Source of the DNA: Alphaproteobacteria bacterium
Lineage (GTDB): Bacteria; Pseudomonadota; Alphaproteobacteria; RF32; CAG-239
Assembly (NCBI GenBank): GCA_900767645.1
Contig: CAAFZY010000031.1
Span: forward strand, 1 to 25,379
Length of the DNA stretch: 25,379 nucleotides
Direction of reading: 5' to 3'
Every line of letters starts with the position of its first letter. Positions within the stretch are counted from its first letter, which is position 1. The notes under the pieces are model-generated. The model was given only the letters and a program-made list of their open reading frames with translations. It had not been told where the DNA came from and searched no databases. A program made the translations under genes and the position numbers. Shown here piece after piece: positions 14,895 through 23,036 of the stretch.

Positions 14895-14900
14895 TATAAT
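14895..14900 (+). promoter_or_regulatory. -10 box of the rpe-phoB transcript
   Basis: A perfect TATAAT at 14895-14900 lies 17 bases before the rpe start codon. A possible TTGTGA at 14874-14879 gives a short 15-base spacer, so only the -10 is well supported. The transcription start would be near 14907, right at the CAGGAGG site (14905-14911). Confidence 0.45.
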
Positions 14901-14916
14901 AAAACAGGAGGATAAT

Positions 14917-15552
14917 ATGGTTTTAATTGCCCCCAGTATACTTTCAGCAGATTTCGGACGCTTAAAAGAAGAGGTTGCGGCGTTAGATAAAGCAGGTGCC
15001 GATTTAATCCATTGCGATGTGATGGACGGTAAATTTGTTCCTAATTTAACTTTCGGCGCAGCAATAATCAAAAGCATACGCGCTAATACTCATTTACCGC
15101 TTGATGTGCATTTAATGATTGAAAATCCTGATATGATGCTGGAAACTTTTGCCAAAGCCGGCGCTGATATATTAACGGTTCATGCGGAAGCTTGCCCTCA
15201 TTTAGACCGTACTTTAAGCAAAATTAAAGAGCTTGGTTGCAAAGTCGGCGTTTCATTAAATCCGGCAACCTCGGAAGATGTTTTGCAATATGTTTTGGAT
15301 AAAATCGATGTGATTTTGATTATGACTGTAAACCCCGGATTCGGCGGTCAAAGTTTTATAACCTCACAACTTGATAAAATTGCAAGGGTTAAAGAGCTTA
15401 TCGGCTCGCGCAATATTAAAATTGAAGTTGACGGCGGTATTAATCCGCTGACGGCGGCGGAATGCGTTGCCGCCGGCGCTGATATTTTGGTGGCGGGAAC
15501 CACGGTTTTTGACGGATCTGATTATCGCAAAAATATTGAGTCTTTACGCTAA
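14917..15552 (+). CDS. rpe: Ribulose-phosphate 3-epimerase
   Basis: Pentose-phosphate pathway enzyme interconverting ribulose 5-phosphate and xylulose 5-phosphate; 211 aa TIM barrel. Landmarks are IAPSILSADFGRL, HCDVMDGKFVPNLTFG, DVHLMIENPD, MTVNPGFGGQSF and IEVDGGI, which include the metal-binding His/Asp set and the phosphate loop. A longer frame opens at 14818 but adds residues foreign to the family; ATG 14917 follows a near-perfect CAGGAGG. It is co-transcribed with the response regulator 12 bases downstream. Confidence 0.95.
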   Translation: MVLIAPSILSADFGRLKEEVAALDKAGADLIHCDVMDGKFVPNLTFGAAIIKSIRANTHLPLDVHLMIENPDMMLETFAKAGADILTVHAEACPHLDRTLSKIKELGCKVGVSLNPATSEDVLQYVLDKIDVILIMTVNPGFGGQSFITSQLDKIARVKELIGSRNIKIEVDGGINPLTAAECVAAGADILVAGTTVFDGSDYRKNIESLR

Positions 15553-15564
15553 AGGAGAACGAAT

Positions 15565-16263
15565 ATGACGACGGTTATGGTAGTCGAAGATGAAGAAGCT
15601 CTCGCTTTGTTGCTAAAATATAACTTGCAAAAAGAAGGTTATGATGTGGTAATCGAATCGCGCGGCAACAGGGTTTTAAGTCAGGTTGAAAAAACATGTC
15701 CGTCGGTGATTTTGCTTGATTGGATGCTGCCTGAACTTTCCGGTGTTGAAATTTGCAAGCTTATCCGCTCTAAGCCGGATATTAAAAATATTCCGATTAT
15801 TATGCTTACCGCCAAAGGGCAGGAAGAAGATAAAATTAAAGGGCTTTCCGCCGGCGCGGACGATTATGTTACCAAGCCTTTTTCGGTGCCGGAATTAATG
15901 GCGCGGGTTAAAACCAATTTGCGCCGCGCGCCTGAAATTGTGTCGGTTAAAGAGTTGACCTTTGAAGATATAAAAATGGATTTAACCGCTAAAAAAGTTT
16001 TCAGAGGCGAAAATTATATTCATTTGGGTCCGACTGAATTTCGGCTTTTGAAAATGCTGATGGAATCGCCGCATAAGGTTTTTTCACGCGAAATACTGTT
16101 AAAAACCGTGTGGGGAGATAATATTTATGTGGAATCGCGCACGGTTGATGTGCATATTCGCCGTTTACGCCGCGCGTTAAATAAATTCGGGCCGGATTAT
16201 ATCCGTACCGTTCGGGCAACCGGATATTCAATAGATAATAACCAATCACCTGAGGAAGAATAA
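15565..16263 (+). CDS. phoB: PhoB-type OmpR-family response regulator
   Basis: 232 aa: a receiver domain (about 1-120) and a winged-helix DNA-binding domain (about 130-225). Phosphorylation site D52 lies in ILLDWMLPELSG, with acidic pocket E8/D9, T82 and K104 (TKPFS). The wing region VESRTVDVHIRRLRRAL and RTVRATGYS are typical. The sequence pattern is closest to PhoB, the phosphate-starvation activator; that name rests on family resemblance. No PhoR-like kinase or pst/phoU gene is next to it, so the partner and regulon are not shown here. An AAAGGAG site precedes the ATG. The gene follows rpe by 12 bases. Confidence 0.85.
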   Translation: MTTVMVVEDEEALALLLKYNLQKEGYDVVIESRGNRVLSQVEKTCPSVILLDWMLPELSGVEICKLIRSKPDIKNIPIIMLTAKGQEEDKIKGLSAGADDYVTKPFSVPELMARVKTNLRRAPEIVSVKELTFEDIKMDLTAKKVFRGENYIHLGPTEFRLLKMLMESPHKVFSREILLKTVWGDNIYVESRTVDVHIRRLRRALNKFGPDYIRTVRATGYSIDNNQSPEEE

Positions 16264-16273
16264 GGAGGCTTAT

Positions 16274-16738
16274 ATGGTTAAGTTTTACTATGATAATGTG
16301 AAATTGCAGAAATTACTGTTGCTGAACGCGGTTTTGTTAAGCGCGGTCATCACGGTCGGCAACTATACGCCGCAATATATGTGGTTTGTGAGCGTTGTTG
16401 CCGTGCTGTGCTTGATTTCATTTTCAGCCTCGCTTTATGTGGTGGTGTTTCCGCAGTGTTTGGCGCAGATTGATGACGAGGGTATAAAAATTGATCATAA
16501 TGCCAAGCTCAATTGGAATGATATCGAATCGGCGGAACAAAAGCGCGTTTCAGGCTGTATGCATCGTGATATTATTGTTTTTAAGCTTAAAGACGGAGTT
16601 AAATATCATAAAAGCTTAATGCAGTATATCAGCGCAAAGTCGCCGTACGGTGAGTTTTCAATACCGCTTTACGCAATGACCGCCGATGATGTAAAGGCAG
16701 TTACGACGGAACTTAAAAAACATATCGAAATTAAGTAA
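16274..16738 (+). CDS. Small two-span membrane protein with a PH-like tail, 154 aa
   Basis: Two hydrophobic segments near the N-terminus (LLLLNAVLLSAVITVG and WFVSVVAVLCLISFSASLYVVV) are followed by a cytosolic part. That part includes AQIDDEGIKIDHNAKLNWND, a pattern seen in bacterial PH-like membrane proteins. The fold call is tentative and the function unknown. It has an AAGGAGG ribosome site and starts 10 bases after phoB, so it is probably the third gene of the rpe-phoB transcript. Confidence 0.65.
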   Translation: MVKFYYDNVKLQKLLLLNAVLLSAVITVGNYTPQYMWFVSVVAVLCLISFSASLYVVVFPQCLAQIDDEGIKIDHNAKLNWNDIESAEQKRVSGCMHRDIIVFKLKDGVKYHKSLMQYISAKSPYGEFSIPLYAMTADDVKAVTTELKKHIEIK

Positions 16739-16740
16739 AC

Positions 16741-16775
16741 AAAAAAACTTCCCCACACCTTGCGATGTGGAGAAG
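16741..16775 (-). terminator. Terminator of the pilin-like gene
   Basis: CTTCCCCACA (16748-16757) and TGTGGAGAAG (16766-16775) pair with one mismatch. Read leftward, a T7 run follows (A-tract 16741-16747). It sits 109 bases past the pilin stop and directly after the stop of the convergent membrane protein. Confidence 0.75.
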
Positions 16776-16833
16776 CACATTTTAAGAAGATTTCGATTAT
16801 ACTTATAACACAGATTCTAAAATTTGCAACAAC

Positions 16834-16875
16834 TATATAAAAAGTGATATTAACCTGTGTATAACTTTTTATATA
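16834..16875. repeat. 12-bp AT-rich inverted repeat behind the pilin-like gene
   Basis: TATATAAAAAGT (16834-16845) and ACTTTTTATATA (16864-16875) are perfect inverted arms around an 18-base loop, ending 8 bases from the pilin stop codon. The loop holds TGTGTATAA, a DnaA-box-like 9-mer. It has no obvious terminator tail of its own. Confidence 0.55.
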
Positions 16876-16883
16876 ATTGTAAA

Positions 16884-17528
16884 TTACATTTTCCACAAAA
16901 CCACAATGCTGCCGGCTGTTTTGTTTCCGATATGGAGCGAACATTCTTCCGATAATGTTTCAACGCTTAAATCTTTAAGGCATTTTACGTTTGATTTACA
17001 ATATTTATCACCCCAAAGCTCGCTGTGTCGGGCATCGTCAGTGTTGTATCCGCTTGCAGAATACACATAGTAAATGTTGGCGCTGTTTTCTTTGATGTTA
17101 TTGTAAATATTTTGGCACATTAACAAATTTTCGGTGCTTTTGGTAGTTATCGGCATTCCTATAAACAGCGCTGCCACACCTTTTATAATTTCGTCATCGG
17201 TCATTGATTGAGGTTGTATGGTGGCGTAATAATAGTTGTTAAAAATATCATAGATATAACTGTTGTCCCCTTGTTTAACCATTTCATTCGGAATTTCGCC
17301 CATTTTAATAAGATAAGGAAGCATAAAGGTAAATTCGGTTAAGTTATTAAAACTGTGGGAAAGACGGGTGATAGTGTTCAAAACCTGCGTCAATTGCTCG
17401 GTTTGCTTGTTTAATTTATATTTGAACATCGCCTTGGAGTAACCGGCAATCGCCCCGACGGAAAGCACCCCGATGATGGCGAGCACGCCTAACATTTCTA
17501 CCATACTTCTTCCGGATTGTGTATTCAT
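16884..17528 (-). CDS. Type IV pilin-like protein, 214 aa
   Basis: A class III prepilin signal is plain: MNTQSG then RSMVEMLGVLAIIGVLSVGA. Cleavage is expected after G6, with E11 at +5, and a hydrophobic helix follows. R at +1 is unusual. The globular part is rich in Asn, Tyr and Ile and carries a C-terminal cysteine cluster: WGDKYCKSNVKCLKDLSVET then EECSLHIGNK. The WGD-x-YC and KCLKDL pattern recurs in the partial protein at the right edge, so both belong to one family. No pilus assembly gene (ATPase, peptidase, PilC) is in the window. Whether it forms a pilus or is a pseudopilin is open. The start is set by the GAGGAG site inside the leader hairpin. Confidence 0.82.
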   Translation of the reverse strand: MNTQSGRSMVEMLGVLAIIGVLSVGAIAGYSKAMFKYKLNKQTEQLTQVLNTITRLSHSFNNLTEFTFMLPYLIKMGEIPNEMVKQGDNSYIYDIFNNYYYATIQPQSMTDDEIIKGVAALFIGMPITTKSTENLLMCQNIYNNIKENSANIYYVYSASGYNTDDARHSELWGDKYCKSNVKCLKDLSVETLSEECSLHIGNKTAGSIVVLWKM

Positions 17529-17627
17529 GAGCTAAAATCTCCTCAAAAAGATTAATTTGAGAAGATTTTAGCTCGCGTTTTTTTTTTGCAATATTTACGA
17601 GTCCATGCTGTGCATAAGTTGTAACAA
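17526..17627 (-). promoter_or_regulatory. Leader cassette copy B with Shine-Dalgarno-masking hairpin
   Basis: GAGCTAAAATCTCCTCAAA (17529-17547) and TTTGAGAAGATTTTAGCTC (17556-17574) form a 19-bp stem. In RNA the only non-Watson-Crick position is a U-G wobble. The stem ends directly against the pilin start codon (17526-17528) and contains the GAGGAG site (plus 17539-17544), so folding would block ribosome binding. Upstream the transcript carries an A10 tract and the same conserved block as copy A (78-178), including TTATGCACA. Confidence 0.7.
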
Positions 17628-17660
17628 CTCGCTTTCGGCTTTACTCCGTAAGTTGTATAC

Positions 17661-17694
17661 AAAAACGCCTTTGAAAAATTTCAAAGGCGTTTTT
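17661..17694 (-). terminator. Terminator of the large protein gene
   Basis: AAAAACGCCTTTGAAA (17661-17676) and TTTCAAAGGCGTTTTT (17679-17694) form a perfect 16-bp stem with T-tracts in both directions, 19 bases past the stop of the large leftward gene. Confidence 0.85.
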
Positions 17695-17712
17695 AGGTTA
17701 GTTATCGGATAA

Positions 17713-20700
17713 TCAGCCGCGAGTATTGTCGTTACTATTCAAAACAACTTTAGTTACGTCCGGTTTGTCGGTATTGACATTGTGAGAACCGCCGGCACCG
17801 CGTCCGCTTAAAATTTTAAGCTTGTCAATGGTGCTTTCGGTAGCCTTTTTACCGTCGACTAATTGTTCATGATGCTTAATCGGTTCGGAAGTGTCAACAT
17901 TGCCGCTTTTATCAATTATTTTAGCTTCTTCAAAAGTAGTGCCGCCAACGTTGCCGTTAGTTATTTTGCCATCTTCGCTTAAGGTATATGAAACTTTCAT
18001 ATCGCCACGGGTTTCGTTTACGCTGATATCGCCGTTGTTATGGAATTTGAGTTTGTCGTATCCTTGCAAAGATTCATCAAGGTTTGCGGCATCTGTTTTT
18101 ATAGTGGTGCGGCTTCCGTTTTCGGTGCCGACGATTTTTGCGGTGCCGTCATCGTTGATTTTGATTTTTTTGATTTCAAAATCAGATTCTTTTTGCTGCT
18201 CTGCACTTGCGGTTTTGGGTAAACCTGCCTGTTCCATAGTTTCGGCTTTTGCGGTAAGGGGATTCATTTCCGGCAAAGGCTCATTGTTACGAGCGCTGTT
18301 TTCAGCATTTTGCGCCGCAGATTCGTTTGATGCACCCTCGTTACCTGCAACGTTATGCGCAGAGCTGTATGCTTTGGCCTCGGCTTCCATTTGTTCGGCG
18401 TTTTGTCCGACAAAGTTTCCGCGCTCATCAAAGCGTTCGCCGGCAAATTTTACCAACTCGGCTTTTTGTTCAGGGGTGATGTTGCCGTTATCCCATGATT
18501 CCTGCAACTCGCGCGAGTTCATCCAATCATTGCCTTGCTGACCTAAAATGGCGTTGGCTTCACGCGGGTCGCGCAGGAACAGCATCTTGATGTCATGCGC
18601 TTGTTCGTCGGTTAAGTTGTTAACATCAATGGCAACAGCCTCCGCCGGAGCAGAAGCTTCGCCGCCGGTATTTTCAGCAGAAGCCGGAGCAGAAGTTTCG
18701 CCGCCGGTGTTTTCATCGGGGCGCAACGGAATTTCAGGCCCGTCTGCGTTCGGTTTATCTATACCTTGGCTGAGTTCATCTTGAATTGTTTGCTTCCAGT
18801 CAACTTCTTGCGGCTGTTCTTGCTCAACTTCAGGTGCTAAAACGCCTTGCGGAGCAGGCGCTTCTGCAACCGGTTCGGTCATTTGGGGTTGTGCTTGCTC
18901 CACTTCAGGTGCTAAAACGCCTTGCGGAGCAGGCGCTTCTGCAACCGGCTCGGTCATTTGGGGTTGTTCCGGAGTTATTTCAGGTTGAGAGGTTGCCGCA
19001 TTATTAACGTTATTTGTCGTCGGATCAGATGTATTGTCGGGGGTGTCGGCATAAGCCTCGGTGGCAATACCGTTTATTCCTTTGCCTACCATAACGGCAG
19101 CGGCAAAGGCGGCGCCTGAAACGGCAATGGCTTTAGTTGCCGCCCAAAGTTTTTGTCCTTTGCTTCCTTTGGTGTTTTTATATGCGTTTGCACCCTGATT
19201 AACCGCACCTGCTGCCGCCAGAGCCATACCGCTGCCGGCACGGGCAGCATGAACGGCGGCGTTGGCACCCAATCCGCCGATGCCGATGGCAACGGTTGCG
19301 GCGCCCATAAATACGCCGGCGGTTTTGAGCTTGTTCTTTTTCATATAATTCCATAAGTTGTCGGGTTTTTCGCCTTTAACCATGGCATCATTACGGGCCT
19401 TTTTATAATCTTTGAAGTAATTCCATGAGGTGTTGGCAAAAGAGGCAGTTGCCACCATCGCCACACCGGCAGGACCCATTGTCGCGCCGGCAAGCGAATA
19501 TGCCGTGCCCCAACCGGCTGATTTTGCCGCTGTTTTCAAAACGGAATATATGGCGCCGTATTTTTTGCTTAATTTATCGTCTAAATTTTTTACTCGGGAA
19601 CTGAAGGCTTTAGCCGGAGCTTCATATCCTGGTTTTTTACCTTCAACTTTAACGGCGCTTTCAAGGCGGTTGGTTTTAGCAGCCTGCCAGCCGATAATTG
19701 ATTCCTGATTAATTTTTATCGGCTTTTTATCTTTGGCGGCGGCCGCCATTTCGTCAAACATTTTGCCGAAGTCTTTTTCCGAAATTTGCCCTTTGGAAAC
19801 TTTGTCGGCATAAACAAGTTGTACCAAATTGTTTCTTAAACGGTCGGCGTATTCTTGTTTAAAATCTTCTGTGCTGATGCCGTTGCGCGAAGTGTTGGCC
19901 AAATATATTTCAGTTTCACGCCTGATTTGTTCGCGGAACAAATCAAGGTCGCTGTCTTTGGTGTTTTGGTCAACGGTTTTGCGTCCGAAAGCTTTTAATT
20001 CGCCTTTGATTTGCAAGCTGTTCAAAACATTGTAAATGTCTTGAAATTCTTTATCTTTAACCGGAGCTTGCAGTTTGTAGGCGGCGCGAGCATCGGCCAA
20101 AAGCTGTTCTTTGTTTTTAATTACAGAATCTTTTAAGGCTTGCGGCGAAGCTTTTACGGCGTTTAACAAATATTCAAAGTTTTTGAAGTCTTTGTGTTCA
20201 AGGGCAAAGGTGCTTTTAACACGCGTTGCGGCCATTTCCAACAGCTTTTTGCGGCGGTCTTCATCTAAGTCTTTGCATTGTAATGCCCCTGCCAAAACCG
20301 ATAATTCCGGCACGGATTTAGAAGCTTCCGCGCTTTCAATAATTCCGACAACGTCTTGTAAGTCGGTAGGAGCTTGCAACTTTTCAGGGCGGAGCTCAAG
20401 AGCAAAAATTTGCCCGTCGGAAGGCATGCCGTTAAGCTTTGCAATGTTTTGTTCAACAATTTCCGGAGCTTGCAGGTTATCTTTGTCTAAGCCGTAAGTT
20501 TCTTCAAAAGCCGTAATTTCTTGTTTAATCTGTTTAAGCGCGGTGTCTAAGATTTGTGTATTTTCTTTAACTTTATTACTGTTGGGGTATTGTTTTACGA
20601 GTTCGAGCAATTCGCTAAACGCATAAGCTTCTTCAATGCCGACAACGCTTTCTTTGCCGTTTGCGCATTTTTCGGCCTGTGATAAAATGTGTTCGTCAAG

Positions 20701-21288
20701 CGCAATGCCTGCCGCAACGGTTTGCTCGTTCGGACGGGCGTTTAGTGCGCGGCGCAAAGTTGCCAATTCGGACGGTTGCAAAGTATTCAGCTTTTTCATT
20801 ACTTCCAGAGCATTATATTTATTAATCGGCGATTTTTCGTTGTTAATATCGGCAAGCTCGGTAACTGTTGCCTGAGGAGCGGAAACGTTCTCGACCGGTT
20901 TTGCTTCGGCCGTGCCGACCGGTTCGGGAGTAACTGTATTTTCAACCGATTGCAATTGGCTGATTTTATCCATCAATTCGCCGTTTTTGCCGTCAAATTT
21001 GCCCATATCGCTGTTTGCATAAGCCGCAATCAAGCCTTTAATGCTGTCAAGCTCATAAGGAGACATTTTTTCCAAATCTTCAGGAGATAAAGCCTCGAGT
21101 CTTTCTTTAGCCAGAGTTGCCAAAATGTTATATGCGGGTTGGTTCTTTTCATTTTCGGCAAAGTTATTTTTTTCGGTTTCAAGCGATTGACGCATATCCC
21201 AAAGGTTCTCGGTTGTTAAAGTGTCATAATCAACTGTTTCAAGAGTGGCACGCACTTCTTCGGCAGTCAAATTTTTGTAATCAGCCAT
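17713..21288 (-). CDS. Very large unknown protein, 1191 aa, modular
   Basis: I do not recognise this protein. ATG 21288 (MADYKNLTAEEVRATLETVD) has AGGAG at ideal spacing; an in-frame start 15 bases upstream is less likely. Modules by approximate residue: 1-570 highly helical and charged, made of loosely repeated segments; 575-750 with four Ala/Gly-rich hydrophobic stretches, such as AGATMGPAGVAMVATASF, AGVFMGAATVAIGIGGLGA and AVSGAAFAAAVMVGKGI; 765-830 with two tandem 25-residue Pro/Glu repeats (unit contains PQMTEPVAEAPAPQGVLAPE); 860-1000 acidic linker; and a C-terminal part from about 1040 that is beta-like and rich in Gly, Asn and Asp (GTAKIVGTENGSRT, GDMKVSYTLSEDGKI). There is no signal peptide. 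It could be a membrane-inserting or secreted protein, but nothing proves that. Confidence 0.7.
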   Translation of the reverse strand: MADYKNLTAEEVRATLETVDYDTLTTENLWDMRQSLETEKNNFAENEKNQPAYNILATLAKERLEALSPEDLEKMSPYELDSIKGLIAAYANSDMGKFDGKNGELMDKISQLQSVENTVTPEPVGTAEAKPVENVSAPQATVTELADINNEKSPINKYNALEVMKKLNTLQPSELATLRRALNARPNEQTVAAGIALDEHILSQAEKCANGKESVVGIEEAYAFSELLELVKQYPNSNKVKENTQILDTALKQIKQEITAFEETYGLDKDNLQAPEIVEQNIAKLNGMPSDGQIFALELRPEKLQAPTDLQDVVGIIESAEASKSVPELSVLAGALQCKDLDEDRRKKLLEMAATRVKSTFALEHKDFKNFEYLLNAVKASPQALKDSVIKNKEQLLADARAAYKLQAPVKDKEFQDIYNVLNSLQIKGELKAFGRKTVDQNTKDSDLDLFREQIRRETEIYLANTSRNGISTEDFKQEYADRLRNNLVQLVYADKVSKGQISEKDFGKMFDEMAAAAKDKKPIKINQESIIGWQAAKTNRLESAVKVEGKKPGYEAPAKAFSSRVKNLDDKLSKKYGAIYSVLKTAAKSAGWGTAYSLAGATMGPAGVAMVATASFANTSWNYFKDYKKARNDAMVKGEKPDNLWNYMKKNKLKTAGVFMGAATVAIGIGGLGANAAVHAARAGSGMALAAAGAVNQGANAYKNTKGSKGQKLWAATKAIAVSGAAFAAAVMVGKGINGIATEAYADTPDNTSDPTTNNVNNAATSQPEITPEQPQMTEPVAEAPAPQGVLAPEVEQAQPQMTEPVAEAPAPQGVLAPEVEQEQPQEVDWKQTIQDELSQGIDKPNADGPEIPLRPDENTGGETSAPASAENTGGEASAPAEAVAIDVNNLTDEQAHDIKMLFLRDPREANAILGQQGNDWMNSRELQESWDNGNITPEQKAELVKFAGERFDERGNFVGQNAEQMEAEAKAYSSAHNVAGNEGASNESAAQNAENSARNNEPLPEMNPLTAKAETMEQAGLPKTASAEQQKESDFEIKKIKINDDGTAKIVGTENGSRTTIKTDAANLDESLQGYDKLKFHNNGDISVNETRGDMKVSYTLSEDGKITNGNVGGTTFEEAKIIDKSGNVDTSEPIKHHEQLVDGKKATESTIDKLKILSGRGAGGSHNVNTDKPDVTKVVLNSNDNTRG
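18827..18976. repeat. Two tandem 75-bp repeats in the large protein gene
   Basis: Units 18827-18901 and 18902-18976 are nearly identical except at the last few bases, and each codes 25 residues of a Pro/Glu/Ala-rich linker. Being a multiple of three, copy number could change without breaking the frame. Confidence 0.85.
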
Positions 21289-21395
21289 AATATATCTCCT
21301 CAAAATAGCTCATATTAATTGCAGTATATGTGAAATGAGTTCAAAAAGCAATAGAAATATAAATTTTTGTCAAATTTTAATATGTTAAAAAAGTC

Positions 21396-21424
21396 TTGAC
21401 TTGCGGGGGAAAAGCTTGTATAAG
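21396..21424 (+). promoter_or_regulatory. Strong promoter of the ffh operon
   Basis: TTGACT (21396-21401), a 17-base spacer and TATAAG (21419-21424). Transcription would start near 21431, leaving a leader of about 173 bases before the ffh ATG. Confidence 0.75.
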
Positions 21425-21430
21425 CGAAAC

Positions 21431-21603
21431 AAATTTGTAAAATTTTGTATACATATCCACTCCAAGGAGTGCCGCCAGTCAGCGAGGGTTCGCACACTGG
21501 CGTGCAATATTTTATATAAGCACCTTGCTTGGAAGCGTCGGTATACAAGGTTTTGCACGAATATTAAGGTAAACCGGTTGCAACCGACAAGGAAAGATAT
21601 TTA
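21431..21603 (+). ncRNA. Structured 5' leader of ffh (candidate cis-regulatory RNA)
   Basis: The leader has at least three nested stems: CACTCC/GGAGTG (21458-21471); CGCCAGT/ACTGGCG (21473-21479 with 21496-21502) enclosing GCGA/TCGC (21482-21493); and CGTGCAA/TTGCACG (21501-21507 with 21553-21559) enclosing CCTTG/CAAGG. Near the ribosome site CGGTTGCAACCG (21575-21586) is a perfect palindrome, followed by AAGGA and the ATG. No ORF with a ribosome site is seen in it. An autoregulatory or ligand-binding leader would fit, but the effector is unknown. I found no SRP-RNA-type GGAA/AGCAG core, so it is not called as 4.5S RNA. Confidence 0.5.
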
Positions 21604-22977
21604 ATGTTTGAGGCTTTGACCGATAAATTAACTTCAGCTTTTGCCAAAATTACCTCACGAGGTGTTTTGAGCGAAAAAGACGTTGATGATGCCATGCGCG
21701 AAATCAGAATCGCACTTTTGGAAGCCGATGTTTCGTTGCCGGTGGTCAAACAATTTATTGCGCAAGTTAAAGAACAGGCTTTGGGCGAAAAGGTTATCAA
21801 ATCGGTTCAGCCGGGGCAGATGGTAGTTAAGATTGTGCATGACGAGCTGGTTAAGTTACTTGGCGACGAATCGTCAGCGCTTAACTTTAACGCGCCGGCT
21901 CCGGTGGTGTTTTTAATGGTTGGTCTGCAAGGCTCCGGTAAAACCACAACGTCTGCTAAAATTGCCGCTCGCTTAAAGAAAAATAAAAAAGTTTTGCTTG
22001 CCTCGCTTGACGTATATCGTCCGGCAGCGCAAGAACAATTAGCGCAACTCGGCAAACAGATTAATGTTGACGTTTTGCCGATAGTAAAAGGTGAAAAGCC
22101 GCTTGAAATTACCAAACGCGCGTTAAAAGTTGCTCGCAACGGGGTTTATGATGTGTTGATTTTGGATACCGCGGGTCGTTTGCATATTGATAATGTTTTA
22201 ATGGACGAGGTCGCGGCGGTTAAAAAGCTTTCAAAACCGACTGAAACATTGTTGGTGGCTGACGCCTTAATCGGGCAAGATGCTTGTAATGTTGCCAAAG
22301 AATTTAATGAAAAAGTCGGCATAACCGGTATTGTATTAACCCGCGTCGACGGCTCATCGCGTGCGGGCGCGGCATTGTCAATGAAAATGGTTGCCGGCGC
22401 GCCGATTAAGTTTTTGGGCGTGGGCGAAAAGCTTGACGAGATTGAAGAATTTCATGCCGACCGAATCGCCGGCCGTATTTTAGGGCAGGGCGACGTGGTT
22501 TCTTTGGTTGAAAAAGCCATGGAAAACTTTGATAAAGCGGAAACGGAAAAAATGACTGCAAAAATGATGCAGGGTCATTTTGACTTAAACGATATGCTTA
22601 ATCAGTTGCGGCAGATAAAAAAATTGGGGAGCATGGGGAGCATTATGGCAATGATTCCGGGGCTTTCCAAATTTAAGAATCAGATTGAACAAGCCGGTAT
22701 CGGGGATAATCTGATTAAAAAGCAAGAGGCGATTATTCTTTCCATGACTAAACAGGAAAGAAAAAATCCCGATATCATCAAGGCTTCCCGCAAAAAAAGA
22801 ATTGCGGAAGGTTCAGGTGTGGAAGTTCATGAGGTGAACAAACTGCTTAAATCATACGAGCAGATGTCAACCATGATGAAGAAAATGGGAAAATTCGGCG
22901 GAATGGCAGGGTTTTCTCAAATGATAAAAAGAAATCCGACGGGCGGTATGTTCGGCGGGTTCGGAAAACGGTTTTAG
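21604..22977 (+). CDS. ffh: Signal recognition particle protein Ffh
   Basis: SRP54 GTPase that, with SRP RNA, binds signal sequences as they leave the ribosome and hands them to FtsY at the membrane. 457 aa, usual length. An N-domain helical bundle (1-95) is followed by the G domain: P-loop GLQGSGKTTTSAK (107-119), DTAGRLHIDN, TRVDGSSRAG, and DALIGQDACN. The Met-rich M domain includes LNQLRQIKKLGSMGSIMAMI and closes with GGMFGGFGKRF. It is the first gene of the ffh-rpsP-rimM-trmD-rplS operon and sits behind the structured leader. Confidence 0.97.
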   Translation: MFEALTDKLTSAFAKITSRGVLSEKDVDDAMREIRIALLEADVSLPVVKQFIAQVKEQALGEKVIKSVQPGQMVVKIVHDELVKLLGDESSALNFNAPAPVVFLMVGLQGSGKTTTSAKIAARLKKNKKVLLASLDVYRPAAQEQLAQLGKQINVDVLPIVKGEKPLEITKRALKVARNGVYDVLILDTAGRLHIDNVLMDEVAAVKKLSKPTETLLVADALIGQDACNVAKEFNEKVGITGIVLTRVDGSSRAGAALSMKMVAGAPIKFLGVGEKLDEIEEFHADRIAGRILGQGDVVSLVEKAMENFDKAETEKMTAKMMQGHFDLNDMLNQLRQIKKLGSMGSIMAMIPGLSKFKNQIEQAGIGDNLIKKQEAIILSMTKQERKNPDIIKASRKKRIAEGSGVEVHEVNKLLKSYEQMSTMMKKMGKFGGMAGFSQMIKRNPTGGMFGGFGKRF

Positions 22978-23036
22978 GCTTTAGCCATAAGGCTTGAAAC
23001 TTTTAAGTTAATTAATTTTAGAAAGGACAAAATAAA

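Noticed and set aside
17580..17627. Sigma-54 promoter in the pilin leader
   Set aside because: GG and GC elements exist (GGACTCGTAAATATTGC), but the spacing is 13 bases rather than the required 10.
21315..21548. Leftward 77-codon ORF over the ffh leader
   Set aside because: It lies antisense to a clear promoter and structured leader and has no coding character.
21431..21603. SRP 4.5S RNA gene upstream of ffh
   Set aside because: The GGAA tetraloop and AGCAG asymmetric-loop core of SRP RNA is not present; the stems are arranged differently.
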